A stretch of DNA of 64,000 nt from Tenuifilum sp. 4138str (GTDB taxonomy: Bacteria > Bacteroidota > Bacteroidia > Bacteroidales > Tenuifilaceae), in contig NZ_JBGCUE010000005.1 of assembly GCF_041102575.1 (NCBI RefSeq), positions 124,001-188,000 of the forward strand. The letters run 5' to 3'. A program made the position numbers and the translations under genes. Shown here piece after piece: positions 8,362 through 16,848 of the stretch. Positions within the stretch are counted from its first letter, which is position 1, and each line of letters starts with the position of its first letter. The notes under the pieces are model-generated. The model saw nothing but the letters and a program-made list of their open reading frames with translations, made no database searches and was not told the DNA's origin.

Positions 8362-9585
8362 ATGAAACGATTTTTTGCCATTATCCCGATTATTGCATCA
8401 GGTATCCTATTAGTTTTTAGCAACACGCTAAGGGCACAGGATAAAGTATCTCCCGATAGCTACGTTTTACTCATCTCCCTTGATGGATTCAGGTGGGACT
8501 ACCCCAATATTTACAGCACGCCCAATATCGATGCTTTTGGGCAGAGCGGCGTTAGGGCCCAGTCGCTCATTAGCTGCTACCCATCAAAAACCTTTCCTAA
8601 CCACTACAGCATAGCAACCGGATTGCACCCCGACCACCATGGTATAGTGAACAACTCATTCTATGACCCGGAATTGGGATACTACAGGCTTGGCGATAGG
8701 AAAAGTGTTGAAAATGGTAAATTTTACGGTGGTGAGCCAATTTGGGTGACCGCTGAAAAGCAGGGCGTTAAAACTGCATCGTTTTACTGGGTTGGTTCCG
8801 AGGCTCCTATTCAGGGCATTCAACCAACATACTGGAAACGCTATGCCCAAAAGGTCCCTTTTACCCAAAGGGTCGATACGGTACTAAAATGGTTCACGCT
8901 ACCTGTTGAGCAACGCCCCCGACTGGTTACTTTTTACTACCACGAACCCGACTGGGTTAGCCACGATTACGGCCCTGTTTCGCCCCAAACCCGAAAGGTT
9001 GTTGAACAGCTCGATAGCCTAATAGGGTACTTCCTAAACCGTCTTTCGGAATTACCAATAGCAGGGAAACTCAACATAATTATTCTTTCCGATCATGGCA
9101 TGGCTGCTATTTCGTCCCAAAAGGTGGTTAACCTTTCCGATTACCTCGATAAGCAGAATTTCAAGTACATTTCAGGCGGAAACCCGGTTTATACCCTTCA
9201 ACCACAACCTGAACATTACCAGGCTGTCCTTACCAAGCTAAAATCAATTCCTCACCTAAAGGTTTGGGAGCGAAACGAGATACCCAAACGCTACGTATAT
9301 GGAAGTAATCCACGGGTAAACGATATTCTGGTTGAGGCAGAGCTAGGCTGGAGTGTAACCTGGAGCGACGATAAGGATAGCTATTCCGGCGGCACCCATG
9401 GTTACGATAACCTAATTCCTGACATGCAAGGGATATTCTATGCCAAAGGCCCCGCCTTCAAAAACGGTTATGTTCACCCGTCGTTCCTGAATGTAAATGT
9501 TTACACCATATTAGCCCATATTTTGGGGCTAAACCCTGCTAATACCGATGGGAGTATGGAGGAAGTTGCGGGAATGCTAAAATAA
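8362..9585 (+). CDS. Exported nucleotide pyrophosphatase/phosphodiesterase (NPP family)
   Basis: 407 aa with an N-terminal signal peptide ending around LRAQ (residue ~26). The alkaline-phosphatase superfamily fold is indicated by VLLISLDGFRWDY (first metal Asp), CYPSKTFPNHYSIATGLHP (nucleophile Thr), YYHEPDWVSHDYGP (metal Asp and His), IILSDHGM (metal Asp-His) and GGTHGYDN (metal His). These match ectonucleotide pyrophosphatase/phosphodiesterases, which hydrolyse nucleotide phosphodiester bonds with two zinc ions. The location is periplasmic or surface, with no T9SS tail. It could supply phosphate or nucleosides from extracellular nucleotides; no Pho-like box is seen upstream. Confidence 0.9.
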   Translation: MKRFFAIIPIIASGILLVFSNTLRAQDKVSPDSYVLLISLDGFRWDYPNIYSTPNIDAFGQSGVRAQSLISCYPSKTFPNHYSIATGLHPDHHGIVNNSFYDPELGYYRLGDRKSVENGKFYGGEPIWVTAEKQGVKTASFYWVGSEAPIQGIQPTYWKRYAQKVPFTQRVDTVLKWFTLPVEQRPRLVTFYYHEPDWVSHDYGPVSPQTRKVVEQLDSLIGYFLNRLSELPIAGKLNIIILSDHGMAAISSQKVVNLSDYLDKQNFKYISGGNPVYTLQPQPEHYQAVLTKLKSIPHLKVWERNEIPKRYVYGSNPRVNDILVEAELGWSVTWSDDKDSYSGGTHGYDNLIPDMQGIFYAKGPAFKNGYVHPSFLNVNVYTILAHILGLNPANTDGSMEEVAGMLK

Positions 9586-9587
9586 AA

Positions 9588-9616
9588 AAAGGGTGTGAAA
9601 AACACCCTTCTTTTTT
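9588..9616. terminator. Bidirectional terminator between convergent genes
   Basis: Poly-A, GGGTGT (9591-9596), GAAAA loop, ACACCC (9602-9607), then CTTCTTTTTT. It serves the plus-strand phosphodiesterase and, read on the other strand, the hydrolase whose stop codon overlaps its right end. Confidence 0.85.
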
Positions 9617-10694
9617 ACTTTATAGGCAAATACGCTGCTCTATTAATATCCTCAACCGATTTTATGGGTTTAGGCGGGTTAAGGTACTGCGCCAGGAACT
9701 TATAAATTTTCACCCTGATTTGGCGTGCAGCCTTTGTATCAATCCTATCGAATGAGTGGCCGCCGGGCATATCCTGGAATATTTCGTACTCAAATTTTTT
9801 CCCCTCAGCTTTAAGCGATTTAATGAGCGATTCCACCTCAATTACGTAAACATCATCATCGTTGGTGTTGGTATGAATGAGCAGTGGGGTTTTTAGCTTG
9901 TGGGCCTGCCATGCAGGTGAGCGACGACGGTACTCATTTATATCCTCCCGGGGAGTTTTTCCAATGTGGTAATCGGCATCGTAGAGCCTACGGTATTCAT
10001 CCTCGGCATAGCCATAGCGCAGTATCATGTCCGATACAGGCACACCGGCAAAGGCGCAAGCGTAGCTATCGGGATGGTCAAATATATTGTGCAGGGCAAT
10101 CATACCCCCATGGCTCCAGCCCACAATTCCTACACGGTTTCCATCCACAAAGTCGTAGTTCTCAACCATATAGTTACGGCTGGCAAAAACATCCTCGTTT
10201 TCCAACCCGCCATAATCAATTTGTCGCCAGAACGATTGGCCATAGCCTGTGCTGCCACGGTATTCGGGTGCAACCACAATGTATCCCTGGGCTATCATTT
10301 CGCGGACTATGTGGGTGTGATATGTGGTAAAATCGGCATGAACGCCCCCATGTGGCAGCACTATAAGCGGGTATTTTTTCGATGGGTCAATGTTACGGGG
10401 TATAAAAACATAGGTCCAAAATTTCAAGGGATTTTTTGCACCGGTTTGCTCAGGGTTTCGGATATGTGCTGGTGGTGGGCCGTATATAAAGACTTTGTCA
10501 ATAAACGCAACATCGCCAAGGCGGTTAAACCATAGCACATCGTCAATCTGTTTCTCAAGAATATCTATTCTATGGTTCAATTCCTCGTTTTCTCTTAATA
10601 GCTTATCAACCTTCATATCAAGGTTTTGCTCGGTTTGTGCAGCCAATGGAAATACTGCTATAGCCAGGACTAATGTGAAAAAATATCGTTTCAT
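9615..10694 (-). CDS. Exported alpha/beta hydrolase, S9 prolyl-oligopeptidase-like
   Basis: 359 aa. Signal peptide to about AAQ (20), then a predicted coiled coil (residues ~28-55, heptad-rich KVDKLLRENEELNHRIDILE), then a peptidase S9 catalytic domain: oxyanion region LPHGGVHADF, APEYRGSTGYGQSFW, nucleophile Ser194 in VGWSHGGMIA, Asp in the NTNDDD loop (279-281) and His313 in GGHSFDR. No beta-propeller precedes the catalytic domain, so it could be an esterase or a peptidase acting on small exported substrates. The coiled coil suggests oligomer formation. Upstream 10695-10968 has no gene; it contains degenerate GAATGA/AATGAATCAG motifs resembling family-A repeats. Confidence 0.85.
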   Translation of the reverse strand: MKRYFFTLVLAIAVFPLAAQTEQNLDMKVDKLLRENEELNHRIDILEKQIDDVLWFNRLGDVAFIDKVFIYGPPPAHIRNPEQTGAKNPLKFWTYVFIPRNIDPSKKYPLIVLPHGGVHADFTTYHTHIVREMIAQGYIVVAPEYRGSTGYGQSFWRQIDYGGLENEDVFASRNYMVENYDFVDGNRVGIVGWSHGGMIALHNIFDHPDSYACAFAGVPVSDMILRYGYAEDEYRRLYDADYHIGKTPREDINEYRRRSPAWQAHKLKTPLLIHTNTNDDDVYVIEVESLIKSLKAEGKKFEYEIFQDMPGGHSFDRIDTKAARQIRVKIYKFLAQYLNPPKPIKSVEDINRAAYLPIK

Positions 10695-10968
10695 AGCATT
10701 TTTTTATATTGATGCATAAGTGGTTAAAAGGTTTAGTAAAGATAGGAAAATTTATGAAATGGGCAAGAAGAATAGAAAGGGGAGAAGGTAACAAAATATA
10801 GGTTCGTGAAGCGTTAGCCGTAAAACGGGATTGTGGTGGAATGACTTGGTATGACTCTTAGTAACTCGTAATGAATCAGAATGAACCTAATTTGGTGTTT
10901 TAGTAAGACTGAAGGAAAGTGAGTGATTGAAACCCTGAATCTCCCTTCGCGTGTCGGTACTTTTACCT

Positions 10969-11784
10969 TTAAAAATCTTTTCTTTTAAATGTAAAGTAGG
11001 ATAGTACAATAAAGATAGCGATATACAGGCAAGCAACCACAATATTCTGTGTGAGCGATGTGCTGTTATTTATGGCATCAATGGTGTTCAGGGTGTTTGC
11101 ATCTATTGAGTCGGTTTGGCTGAACTGCTTGGCCATAATGCCCAAGAAATCGGGCATTGGGGTGAGATTTGAAATTATCTTAACAGGTAAAAACTGAGCT
11201 GCTGAGTCGGGTAGAAATAGGCGAATAATAGGTTCAATTAACGCAAAGTAAAGCAGGTAAACTATAATGGTAAGGGCAATATTTCTGGTAAGTACAATTA
11301 TTAAAAGCGCTATGGAAAAGTAGCCAAGCATTTGAATGAAAAGTACCAGAATGTAACCGTAGCCGGTTAAAAGGTTTTCCCAAGAGCTTAGCACAGGGGT
11401 TGCAAAAAGCGCAATTAGCGTTACCAGAACAACCACGTAAATGGCAATTAGCATTAGAAGCGATAGCTTTGCCTTAAACAGGTTATTGCGGCTAAAGCCA
11501 TCGAGTAAACCGCGCCGGTAAGTGCCAAACAGAAAATCGTTACCGCAGAGAATAATGAATAAAAGGGCTAATATAAGGTTAAACCAGCTGGCTAACCAGG
11601 CAACTGTACCCCATGTGTAGGGCTTTGAGAGTAATATATTGGATTCTACTCCATTGAAGTTGAGTGTTGCCTTGTTAGCAATTGTTAGAACCAGCAGGAA
11701 AAGGATGGCATGGAGCGAAATTAGTACCCAAAAGGTTGCATAACCAAGGGTTTTAATTAGCTCCGCTTTTACTGCTCGTATCAT
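10969..11784 (-). CDS. ABC transporter permease subunit
   Basis: 271 aa with about six membrane spans and an N-terminus (IRAVKAELIKTLGYATFWV) typical of ABC-2-type permeases, as well as a loop FGTYRRGLLDGFSRNNLFKAKL like the conserved cytoplasmic coupling segment. It starts 11 bp after its ATPase partner and forms an exporter with it. Bacterial relatives handle antibiotics, lipids or serve in gliding and stress; substrate unknown. Confidence 0.85.
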   Translation of the reverse strand: MIRAVKAELIKTLGYATFWVLISLHAILFLLVLTIANKATLNFNGVESNILLSKPYTWGTVAWLASWFNLILALLFIILCGNDFLFGTYRRGLLDGFSRNNLFKAKLSLLMLIAIYVVVLVTLIALFATPVLSSWENLLTGYGYILVLFIQMLGYFSIALLIIVLTRNIALTIIVYLLYFALIEPIIRLFLPDSAAQFLPVKIISNLTPMPDFLGIMAKQFSQTDSIDANTLNTIDAINNSTSLTQNIVVACLYIAIFIVLSYFTFKRKDF

Positions 11785-11795
11785 AGGCTGTTTTT

Positions 11796-12686
11796 TTACT
11801 TTCGAACTAATGTAATAAATAGCTCCTCAAGGTTTAGGTTGCGGATTTCGAAAGAGTTAACTGCTATTCCGTGATTTTGAAAATCGGTTATAAAGGTTAC
11901 CTGATGCTCGCTTTTATTTACAAGTAATTTGAATGAATTACCCACTCTTTCAATAACCTCAATAGTGGGGTTGCTGTTAAGGAAATCAATCAGATTTTCA
12001 GGATTCCGAACCTCAACAATTGCCACCTTGGCCGATGTGAGCAGTTCGTTGACCCCACCAAAGGCTTGCAGGTGACCTTTTTTAAGTATTGCCACGTGAG
12101 TACAGGTACGTTGAACCTCATCGAGGTTGTGGCTTGCAACTATGATGGATGTGCCTCCGGCATTTAGCTCTTTAATTAGGTTCCGAACCTCAACAATCCC
12201 CTCGGGGTCTAAGCCGTTTGTGGGTTCATCAAGGACAATAATTTTTGGGTTACCCAGCAAGGCTTGTGCAATAGCCATGCGTTGCTTCATTCCAAGTGAG
12301 AAGGTTGCAACCTTTGCTTTTAGGTTGGGGGTTAGGCCAACCCGCTCAATGGCAGGGAAAATCGCATTATAGCTGATATTCTTAGCCAGTGCGCTGATAC
12401 GCATATTATCGTAAAGGGAAAGGTAAGGGTAGAATGTGGGTACCTCAATAAGAGCGCCAATCCTGGTGGTTGGAACATGGTTTGGTGGGGTGTTAAACCA
12501 TGTAAAGTGGCCTGAGGTTGGGTATCGTAAGCCCATCAATATCGATAGTAGTGTAGTTTTACCGCTACCATTAGGGCCAAGAATTCCCAGTACCTGACCT
12601 TCAACAACCTCGAGCGTGAAGTTACAAAGCGCTTCGGTTGTTCCGTAGTTCTTGGTTAGATTGTTTATTGACAGTAGTGCATGCAT
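11796..12686 (-). CDS. ABC transporter ATP-binding protein
   Basis: 296 aa from the ATG at 12686 (an in-frame GTG lies two codons upstream). Walker A GILGPNGSGKTT, signature TFSLGMKQRMAIAQAL, Walker B KIIVLDEPTNGLDPEG and switch His in VASHNLDEV are all present. The C-terminal ~80 residues are an accessory domain of the CcmA/BcrA type. It pairs with the permease 11 bp downstream, and follows recQ by 18 bp on the same strand, so the three genes may be one transcript. Confidence 0.92.
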   Translation of the reverse strand: MHALLSINNLTKNYGTTEALCNFTLEVVEGQVLGILGPNGSGKTTLLSILMGLRYPTSGHFTWFNTPPNHVPTTRIGALIEVPTFYPYLSLYDNMRISALAKNISYNAIFPAIERVGLTPNLKAKVATFSLGMKQRMAIAQALLGNPKIIVLDEPTNGLDPEGIVEVRNLIKELNAGGTSIIVASHNLDEVQRTCTHVAILKKGHLQAFGGVNELLTSAKVAIVEVRNPENLIDFLNSNPTIEVIERVGNSFKLLVNKSEHQVTFITDFQNHGIAVNSFEIRNLNLEELFITLVRK

Positions 12687-12704
12687 ACCCACTTGGGAAT
12701 TGGG

Positions 12705-14909
12705 TTAGTTACCCATTTCCGACATGAACTTGATACGCATCAACCGGATTTCCTCCTCGGTGATGTCATCATCGCCAAGGGCAGCCATTGCTTCCTCAAT
12801 ACTTTCGGTCTGAGCCTCGTTACGGAAGTAGTCGAAAATCTCCTCCTGCTTATCCTCGTCAATTACTTTGTTGATGTAGTAGTCGATATTGATGCGTGTT
12901 CCGGAATTTACAATGGCCTCAATCTCAGTGAGCAGTTCGTCCATCTCTAGGTTCTTAGCCTCAGCAATATCCTCAAAATCCATTTTGCGGTCGATGCTTT
13001 GGATGATGAATACCTTCAGGAGCGATTTGTTTGCCACCGATTTTACAACCATATCCTGAGGACGGATAATTTCCTTTTCCTCAACGTATGCCTTAATAAG
13101 CTCAACAAATTCCTTACCGAAACGTCGCGCTTTACCCGCTCCAACACCCGATATGTTCTGTAGTTCATCAATTGTAATTGGGTATTGAATAGCCATATCC
13201 TCCAGCGAAGGGTCTTGGAAAATTACGAATGGCGGAAGGTTTAGCTTCTTGGCCATTTTCTTGCGGAGCTCCTTGAGCATGTTCAGCAGCTCATCGTCGG
13301 CGGCTCCACCTCCAGCCTTGTCGGGCGATAGCCCAATGGCCTCGTCGTCGTCGCCTTCCTCGTAGCGTTGGTCAAGGGTAAACATTACCTCCTGAGGTTT
13401 CTCAAGGAAATCCTTACCCTTTTGGGTAACCATTAGCAAACCGTAGTTCTCAATGTCCTTATCGATGTATTTCATTACCAAGGCTTGGCGGATTATGGAG
13501 TTCCAGAACATGGGGTCTTTGTCAGTCCCTTCGCCAAAGGTGTCGAGCTGGTTATGCTTATACGATTTAACGGCAGCGGTAACATTCCCGGTAAGGATGT
13601 TTACTATATGGTCAGCCTTGAACTTTTGGTTAACGGCAAGTATGGTTTCCAGAACCATTTGAAGCTCATCCTGCCCATCGAACTGGGTTTTGGGGTTAAG
13701 GCAGTTATCGCATGAGTTGCAATTATCCTCAGTGAACTCCTCGCCAAAGTAGTTTAGCAAGGTTTTGCGGCGACACATCGACGACTCGGCGTACGATACG
13801 GTTTCGAGCAGTAGCTGTTTGCCTATTTCCTGTTCCGATACCGGTTTACCCTGCATGAACTTTTCCAGCTTCTGGATATCCTTGTAGCTGTAAAAGGTGA
13901 TACATTGTCCCTCGCCGCCGTCGCGACCGGCGCGGCCGGTTTCCTGGTAGTAACCCTCAAGGCTTTTGGGTATATCGTAGTGGATAACAAATCGAACATC
14001 TGGCTTATCGATACCCATTCCAAAGGCAATGGTAGCCACAATAACATCAACCTCTTCCATCAGGAATTTATCCTGGTTCTCGGAACGGGTGCTGGCATCC
14101 ATACCGGCATGGTAGGGGAGTGCCTTTATACCGTTAACCTTGAGCACCTCAGCCATCTCCTCAACCTTTTTGCGGCTAAGGCAGTATATAATACCCGATT
14201 TTCCTGGGTTATTCTTGATGTACTTGATTATCTCCTTAACGGCGTTAACCTTGGGGCGTACCTCATAGTACAGGTTTGGCCTGTTGAACGACGATTTGAA
14301 AACCGTGGCATTCAGCATGCCCAGGTTCTTTTGAATATCGTGCTGAACCTTTGGTGTTGCTGTGGCAGTTAGGGCAATTAATGGGGCTTGGCCTATCTCG
14401 TTAATAATGGGACGAATACGGCGGTATTCTGGTCTAAAATCGTGCCCCCATTCCGAGATACAGTGAGCCTCGTCAATGGCATAGAACGATATTTTTACCT
14501 GACGGAGGAATTGAACATTCTCCTCCTTGGTGAGCGACTCGGGAGCCACGTAAAGCATCTTGGTGGTTCCTGCCATTATATCGTCTTTTACCTTCTGTAT
14601 CTGCGCCTTGTTTAGCGATGAGTTAAGAAAATGCGCTACACCATCTTCAACCACAAAGCTACGCATATTATCTACCTGATTCTTCATCAGGGCGATGAGT
14701 GGCGATATGATTATGGCCGTACCATCCAGTATAAGTGCCGGAAGCTGGTAGCATAACGATTTACCTCCGCCTGTAGGCATAAGTACAAAGGTGTCGTTTC
14801 CGGCAAGAACATTCCTAATGATAGCCTCCTGGTTACCTTTGAAGGTGGTAAACCCGAAATACTTGTTCAGGTACTCTTTTAACGAGATTTCCGATGCATC
14901 AACTTTCAT
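12705..14909 (-). CDS. recQ: ATP-dependent DNA helicase RecQ
   Basis: 734 aa. Walker A MPTGGGKS with K50, motif II DEAH at 146-149 within FYAIDEAHCISEWGHDFRPEYR, motif VI YYQETGRAGRDG, zinc-binding Cys residues in SMCRRKTLLNYFGEE...NCNSCDNC, winged-helix region, and an HRDC domain around residues 555-630 (LPPFVIFQDPSLEDMA, SGVGAGKARRFGKEF). The ~100-residue acidic C-terminal extension after HRDC is usual in Bacteroidota RecQ. It unwinds recombination and replication intermediates in the 3'-5' direction. Start ATG at 14909; it is divergent from kdsD with a 169-bp AT-rich gap. Confidence 0.95.
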   Translation of the reverse strand: MKVDASEISLKEYLNKYFGFTTFKGNQEAIIRNVLAGNDTFVLMPTGGGKSLCYQLPALILDGTAIIISPLIALMKNQVDNMRSFVVEDGVAHFLNSSLNKAQIQKVKDDIMAGTTKMLYVAPESLTKEENVQFLRQVKISFYAIDEAHCISEWGHDFRPEYRRIRPIINEIGQAPLIALTATATPKVQHDIQKNLGMLNATVFKSSFNRPNLYYEVRPKVNAVKEIIKYIKNNPGKSGIIYCLSRKKVEEMAEVLKVNGIKALPYHAGMDASTRSENQDKFLMEEVDVIVATIAFGMGIDKPDVRFVIHYDIPKSLEGYYQETGRAGRDGGEGQCITFYSYKDIQKLEKFMQGKPVSEQEIGKQLLLETVSYAESSMCRRKTLLNYFGEEFTEDNCNSCDNCLNPKTQFDGQDELQMVLETILAVNQKFKADHIVNILTGNVTAAVKSYKHNQLDTFGEGTDKDPMFWNSIIRQALVMKYIDKDIENYGLLMVTQKGKDFLEKPQEVMFTLDQRYEEGDDDEAIGLSPDKAGGGAADDELLNMLKELRKKMAKKLNLPPFVIFQDPSLEDMAIQYPITIDELQNISGVGAGKARRFGKEFVELIKAYVEEKEIIRPQDMVVKSVANKSLLKVFIIQSIDRKMDFEDIAEAKNLEMDELLTEIEAIVNSGTRINIDYYINKVIDEDKQEEIFDYFRNEAQTESIEEAMAALGDDDITEEEIRLMRIKFMSEMGN

Positions 14910-14983
14910 TTCCTTGCGTTCCCTCTGGGTAGGTATTTAACTTTTGTTAATAGGTTTGTTTAAACAATCAAATAAAAAAACAA

Positions 14984-14991
14984 TACTTTTG
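14984..14991 (+). promoter_or_regulatory. -7 element of kdsD promoter (TACTTTTG)
   Basis: Exact match to the Bacteroidota sigma-ABfr -7 consensus TAnnTTTG, 88 bp upstream of the kdsD ATG. A TTTG at 14955-14958 could be the -33 region. Confidence 0.5.
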
Positions 14992-15078
14992 CTCTAAGAT
15001 ATACTATTAAATTTAAATTAAGGTTTAGTTTAGCGTCTTTTAACAAAGGATTACAAAAGTAGTAAAAATTGACTTACA

Positions 15079-16041
15079 ATGAACTCACAAATAAAAAGTC
15101 TGGCTGTTGAAACCATTAAGTCCGAAGCTGCTGCTATTGAGAAACTTGCAGAGTACATTGACGATAACTTTGAGCAAACGGTTAACGAAATATTTAACGG
15201 AAAAGGTAGGGTTATTGTTACCGGTATAGGCAAAAGCGCCATAATAGCAAGCAAAATAGTTGCGACCCTTAACTCTACTGGCACTCCGGCCATTTTCATG
15301 CATGCTGCCGATGCCATCCATGGCGATTTAGGAATTATCCAACCCGACGATATTATCATTTGCCTGTCAAAGAGTGGAAACACCCCAGAAATCAAAGTAC
15401 TTGTACCTTTAATAAAGAATTTAGGGAATAAAGTAGTTGCCATTGTTTCAAATACAGATTCGTATTTGGCCCAAAAGGCCGACTATGTTTTGCGGGCAAC
15501 CGTAGAGCGCGAAGCCTGCCCCAATAACCTTGCTCCCACATCGAGCACCACTGCTCAGCTGGTAATTGGCGATGCTTTGGCTGTATGCCTTTTAAAGCTA
15601 CGTGGTTTTACTCCTGCCGATTTTGCCCGTTTTCATCCCGGAGGCTCGCTTGGGAAAAAGCTTTACATGAGGGTTTCCGACATCTTCTCGCAGAATAATG
15701 TGCCGAGGGTTCACCCAAACGACCCAATACCTTCAGTTATTATTGAAATTTCGTCGAAAAGACTTGGCGCTACAGCTGTACTGGACGATAACGAAAAGCT
15801 CATGGGTATAATAACCGATGGCGACCTGCGTCGTATGCTCCAGAACAACGCTACCATTGAGGGGCTAACCGCCAAGGATATTATGTCCAGAACGCCCAAA
15901 ACTATCGACCCGCATGAGTTGGCCATTAATGCCTTCCACCTGATGGAGCAGCACAAAATAACCCAGCTTTTAGTAATGGAGAATGATAGATACTTGGGAG
16001 TTATTCACATTCACGATATACTGCGCGAGGGTATAGTTTAA
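15079..16041 (+). CDS. kdsD: Arabinose-5-phosphate isomerase (KpsF/GutQ family)
   Basis: 320 aa. An SIS sugar-isomerase domain (residues ~35-170: GRVIVTGIGKSAIIASKIVAT, HGDLGIIQPDDIIICLSKSGNTPE, NLAPTSSTTAQLVIGDAL) is followed by two CBS domains (~205-320). This is the standard KdsD layout; the enzyme converts ribulose-5-phosphate to arabinose-5-phosphate, the first step to Kdo and lipopolysaccharide. It heads a tight group of four same-strand genes (gaps 16, 2 and 10 bp). Confidence 0.93.
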   Translation: MNSQIKSLAVETIKSEAAAIEKLAEYIDDNFEQTVNEIFNGKGRVIVTGIGKSAIIASKIVATLNSTGTPAIFMHAADAIHGDLGIIQPDDIIICLSKSGNTPEIKVLVPLIKNLGNKVVAIVSNTDSYLAQKADYVLRATVEREACPNNLAPTSSTTAQLVIGDALAVCLLKLRGFTPADFARFHPGGSLGKKLYMRVSDIFSQNNVPRVHPNDPIPSVIIEISSKRLGATAVLDDNEKLMGIITDGDLRRMLQNNATIEGLTAKDIMSRTPKTIDPHELAINAFHLMEQHKITQLLVMENDRYLGVIHIHDILREGIV

Positions 16042-16057
16042 CCTATCCTTTATTGCC

Positions 16058-16846
16058 ATGAAAAGCAGGTCGGAGATGACCATTCTTGAGCACCTGGCGG
16101 AACTACGATTGGTTTTGCTTAAAGTAGTTGTGGCTGTGGTGCTGGCAAGTGTGGTTGCCTTTCTTTTTGGCGATAAACTTCTTGAGCTACTTACGCAGGT
16201 TAGTGACCCCAACTTTATCACAAACCAATGGTTATGCAAACTGTCTAGCATTCTAAACTCACCCGATTTGTGCATCAATAGCCATAGGCTAAGTTTTACC
16301 AACATTGAACTGGCCGGACAATTTACTCTGCATATCAGGCTGGCTATTTTTGGAGGAGCAATACTTACTGCACCTTATAGCGTAACAGCCATTGCAAGGT
16401 TTATTCTACCTGCCTTAAAGGATAAGGAACGAAAGATTTCCATAAAATTTTTAATATACAGCATAGTTCTTTTCATTACTGGTGTGGCATTTGGCTACTT
16501 TATTATAGCACCCATAGCCGTTCATTTCCTGGCAAATTACAGCTTGAGCGAATCAATTGCGAACCAAATAACCGTTCAATCGTTCATTAGAACAGTTACG
16601 CAAACTGTTTTTGCAATGGGGTTAAGTTTTGAATTGCCTTTAGTAGTTTTCTACCTGACTAAATGGCATATAATTGAGATTGAAGTTTTAAAGCGAAACA
16701 GGCTCATAGCTATTGTTGTGTTACTTTCATTGGCTGCCATTATTACACCGCCCGATGTATTTAGTATGATAATTGTAGCTGTGCCGCTATGGTTGCTTTA
16801 CGAGGTAAGCATTTTTGCTACAAAATGGGCTAAAACTAAGGATTAG
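16058..16846 (+). CDS. tatC: Sec-independent protein translocase TatC
   Basis: 262 aa, six predicted membrane spans. The N-terminal MTILEHLAELR is the signal-peptide-recognising motif of TatC, and FTLHIRLAIFGGAILTAPY in the first periplasmic/TM2 region and FELPLVVFYL match conserved positions. It exports folded proteins with twin-arginine signals. The tatA partner is not in the window. The first periplasmic loop has a ~20-residue insertion with two Cys (WLCKLSSILNSPDLCINS), as in other Bacteroidota. Confidence 0.92.
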   Translation: MKSRSEMTILEHLAELRLVLLKVVVAVVLASVVAFLFGDKLLELLTQVSDPNFITNQWLCKLSSILNSPDLCINSHRLSFTNIELAGQFTLHIRLAIFGGAILTAPYSVTAIARFILPALKDKERKISIKFLIYSIVLFITGVAFGYFIIAPIAVHFLANYSLSESIANQITVQSFIRTVTQTVFAMGLSFELPLVVFYLTKWHIIEIEVLKRNRLIAIVVLLSLAAIITPPDVFSMIIVAVPLWLLYEVSIFATKWAKTKD

Positions 16847-16848
16847 CT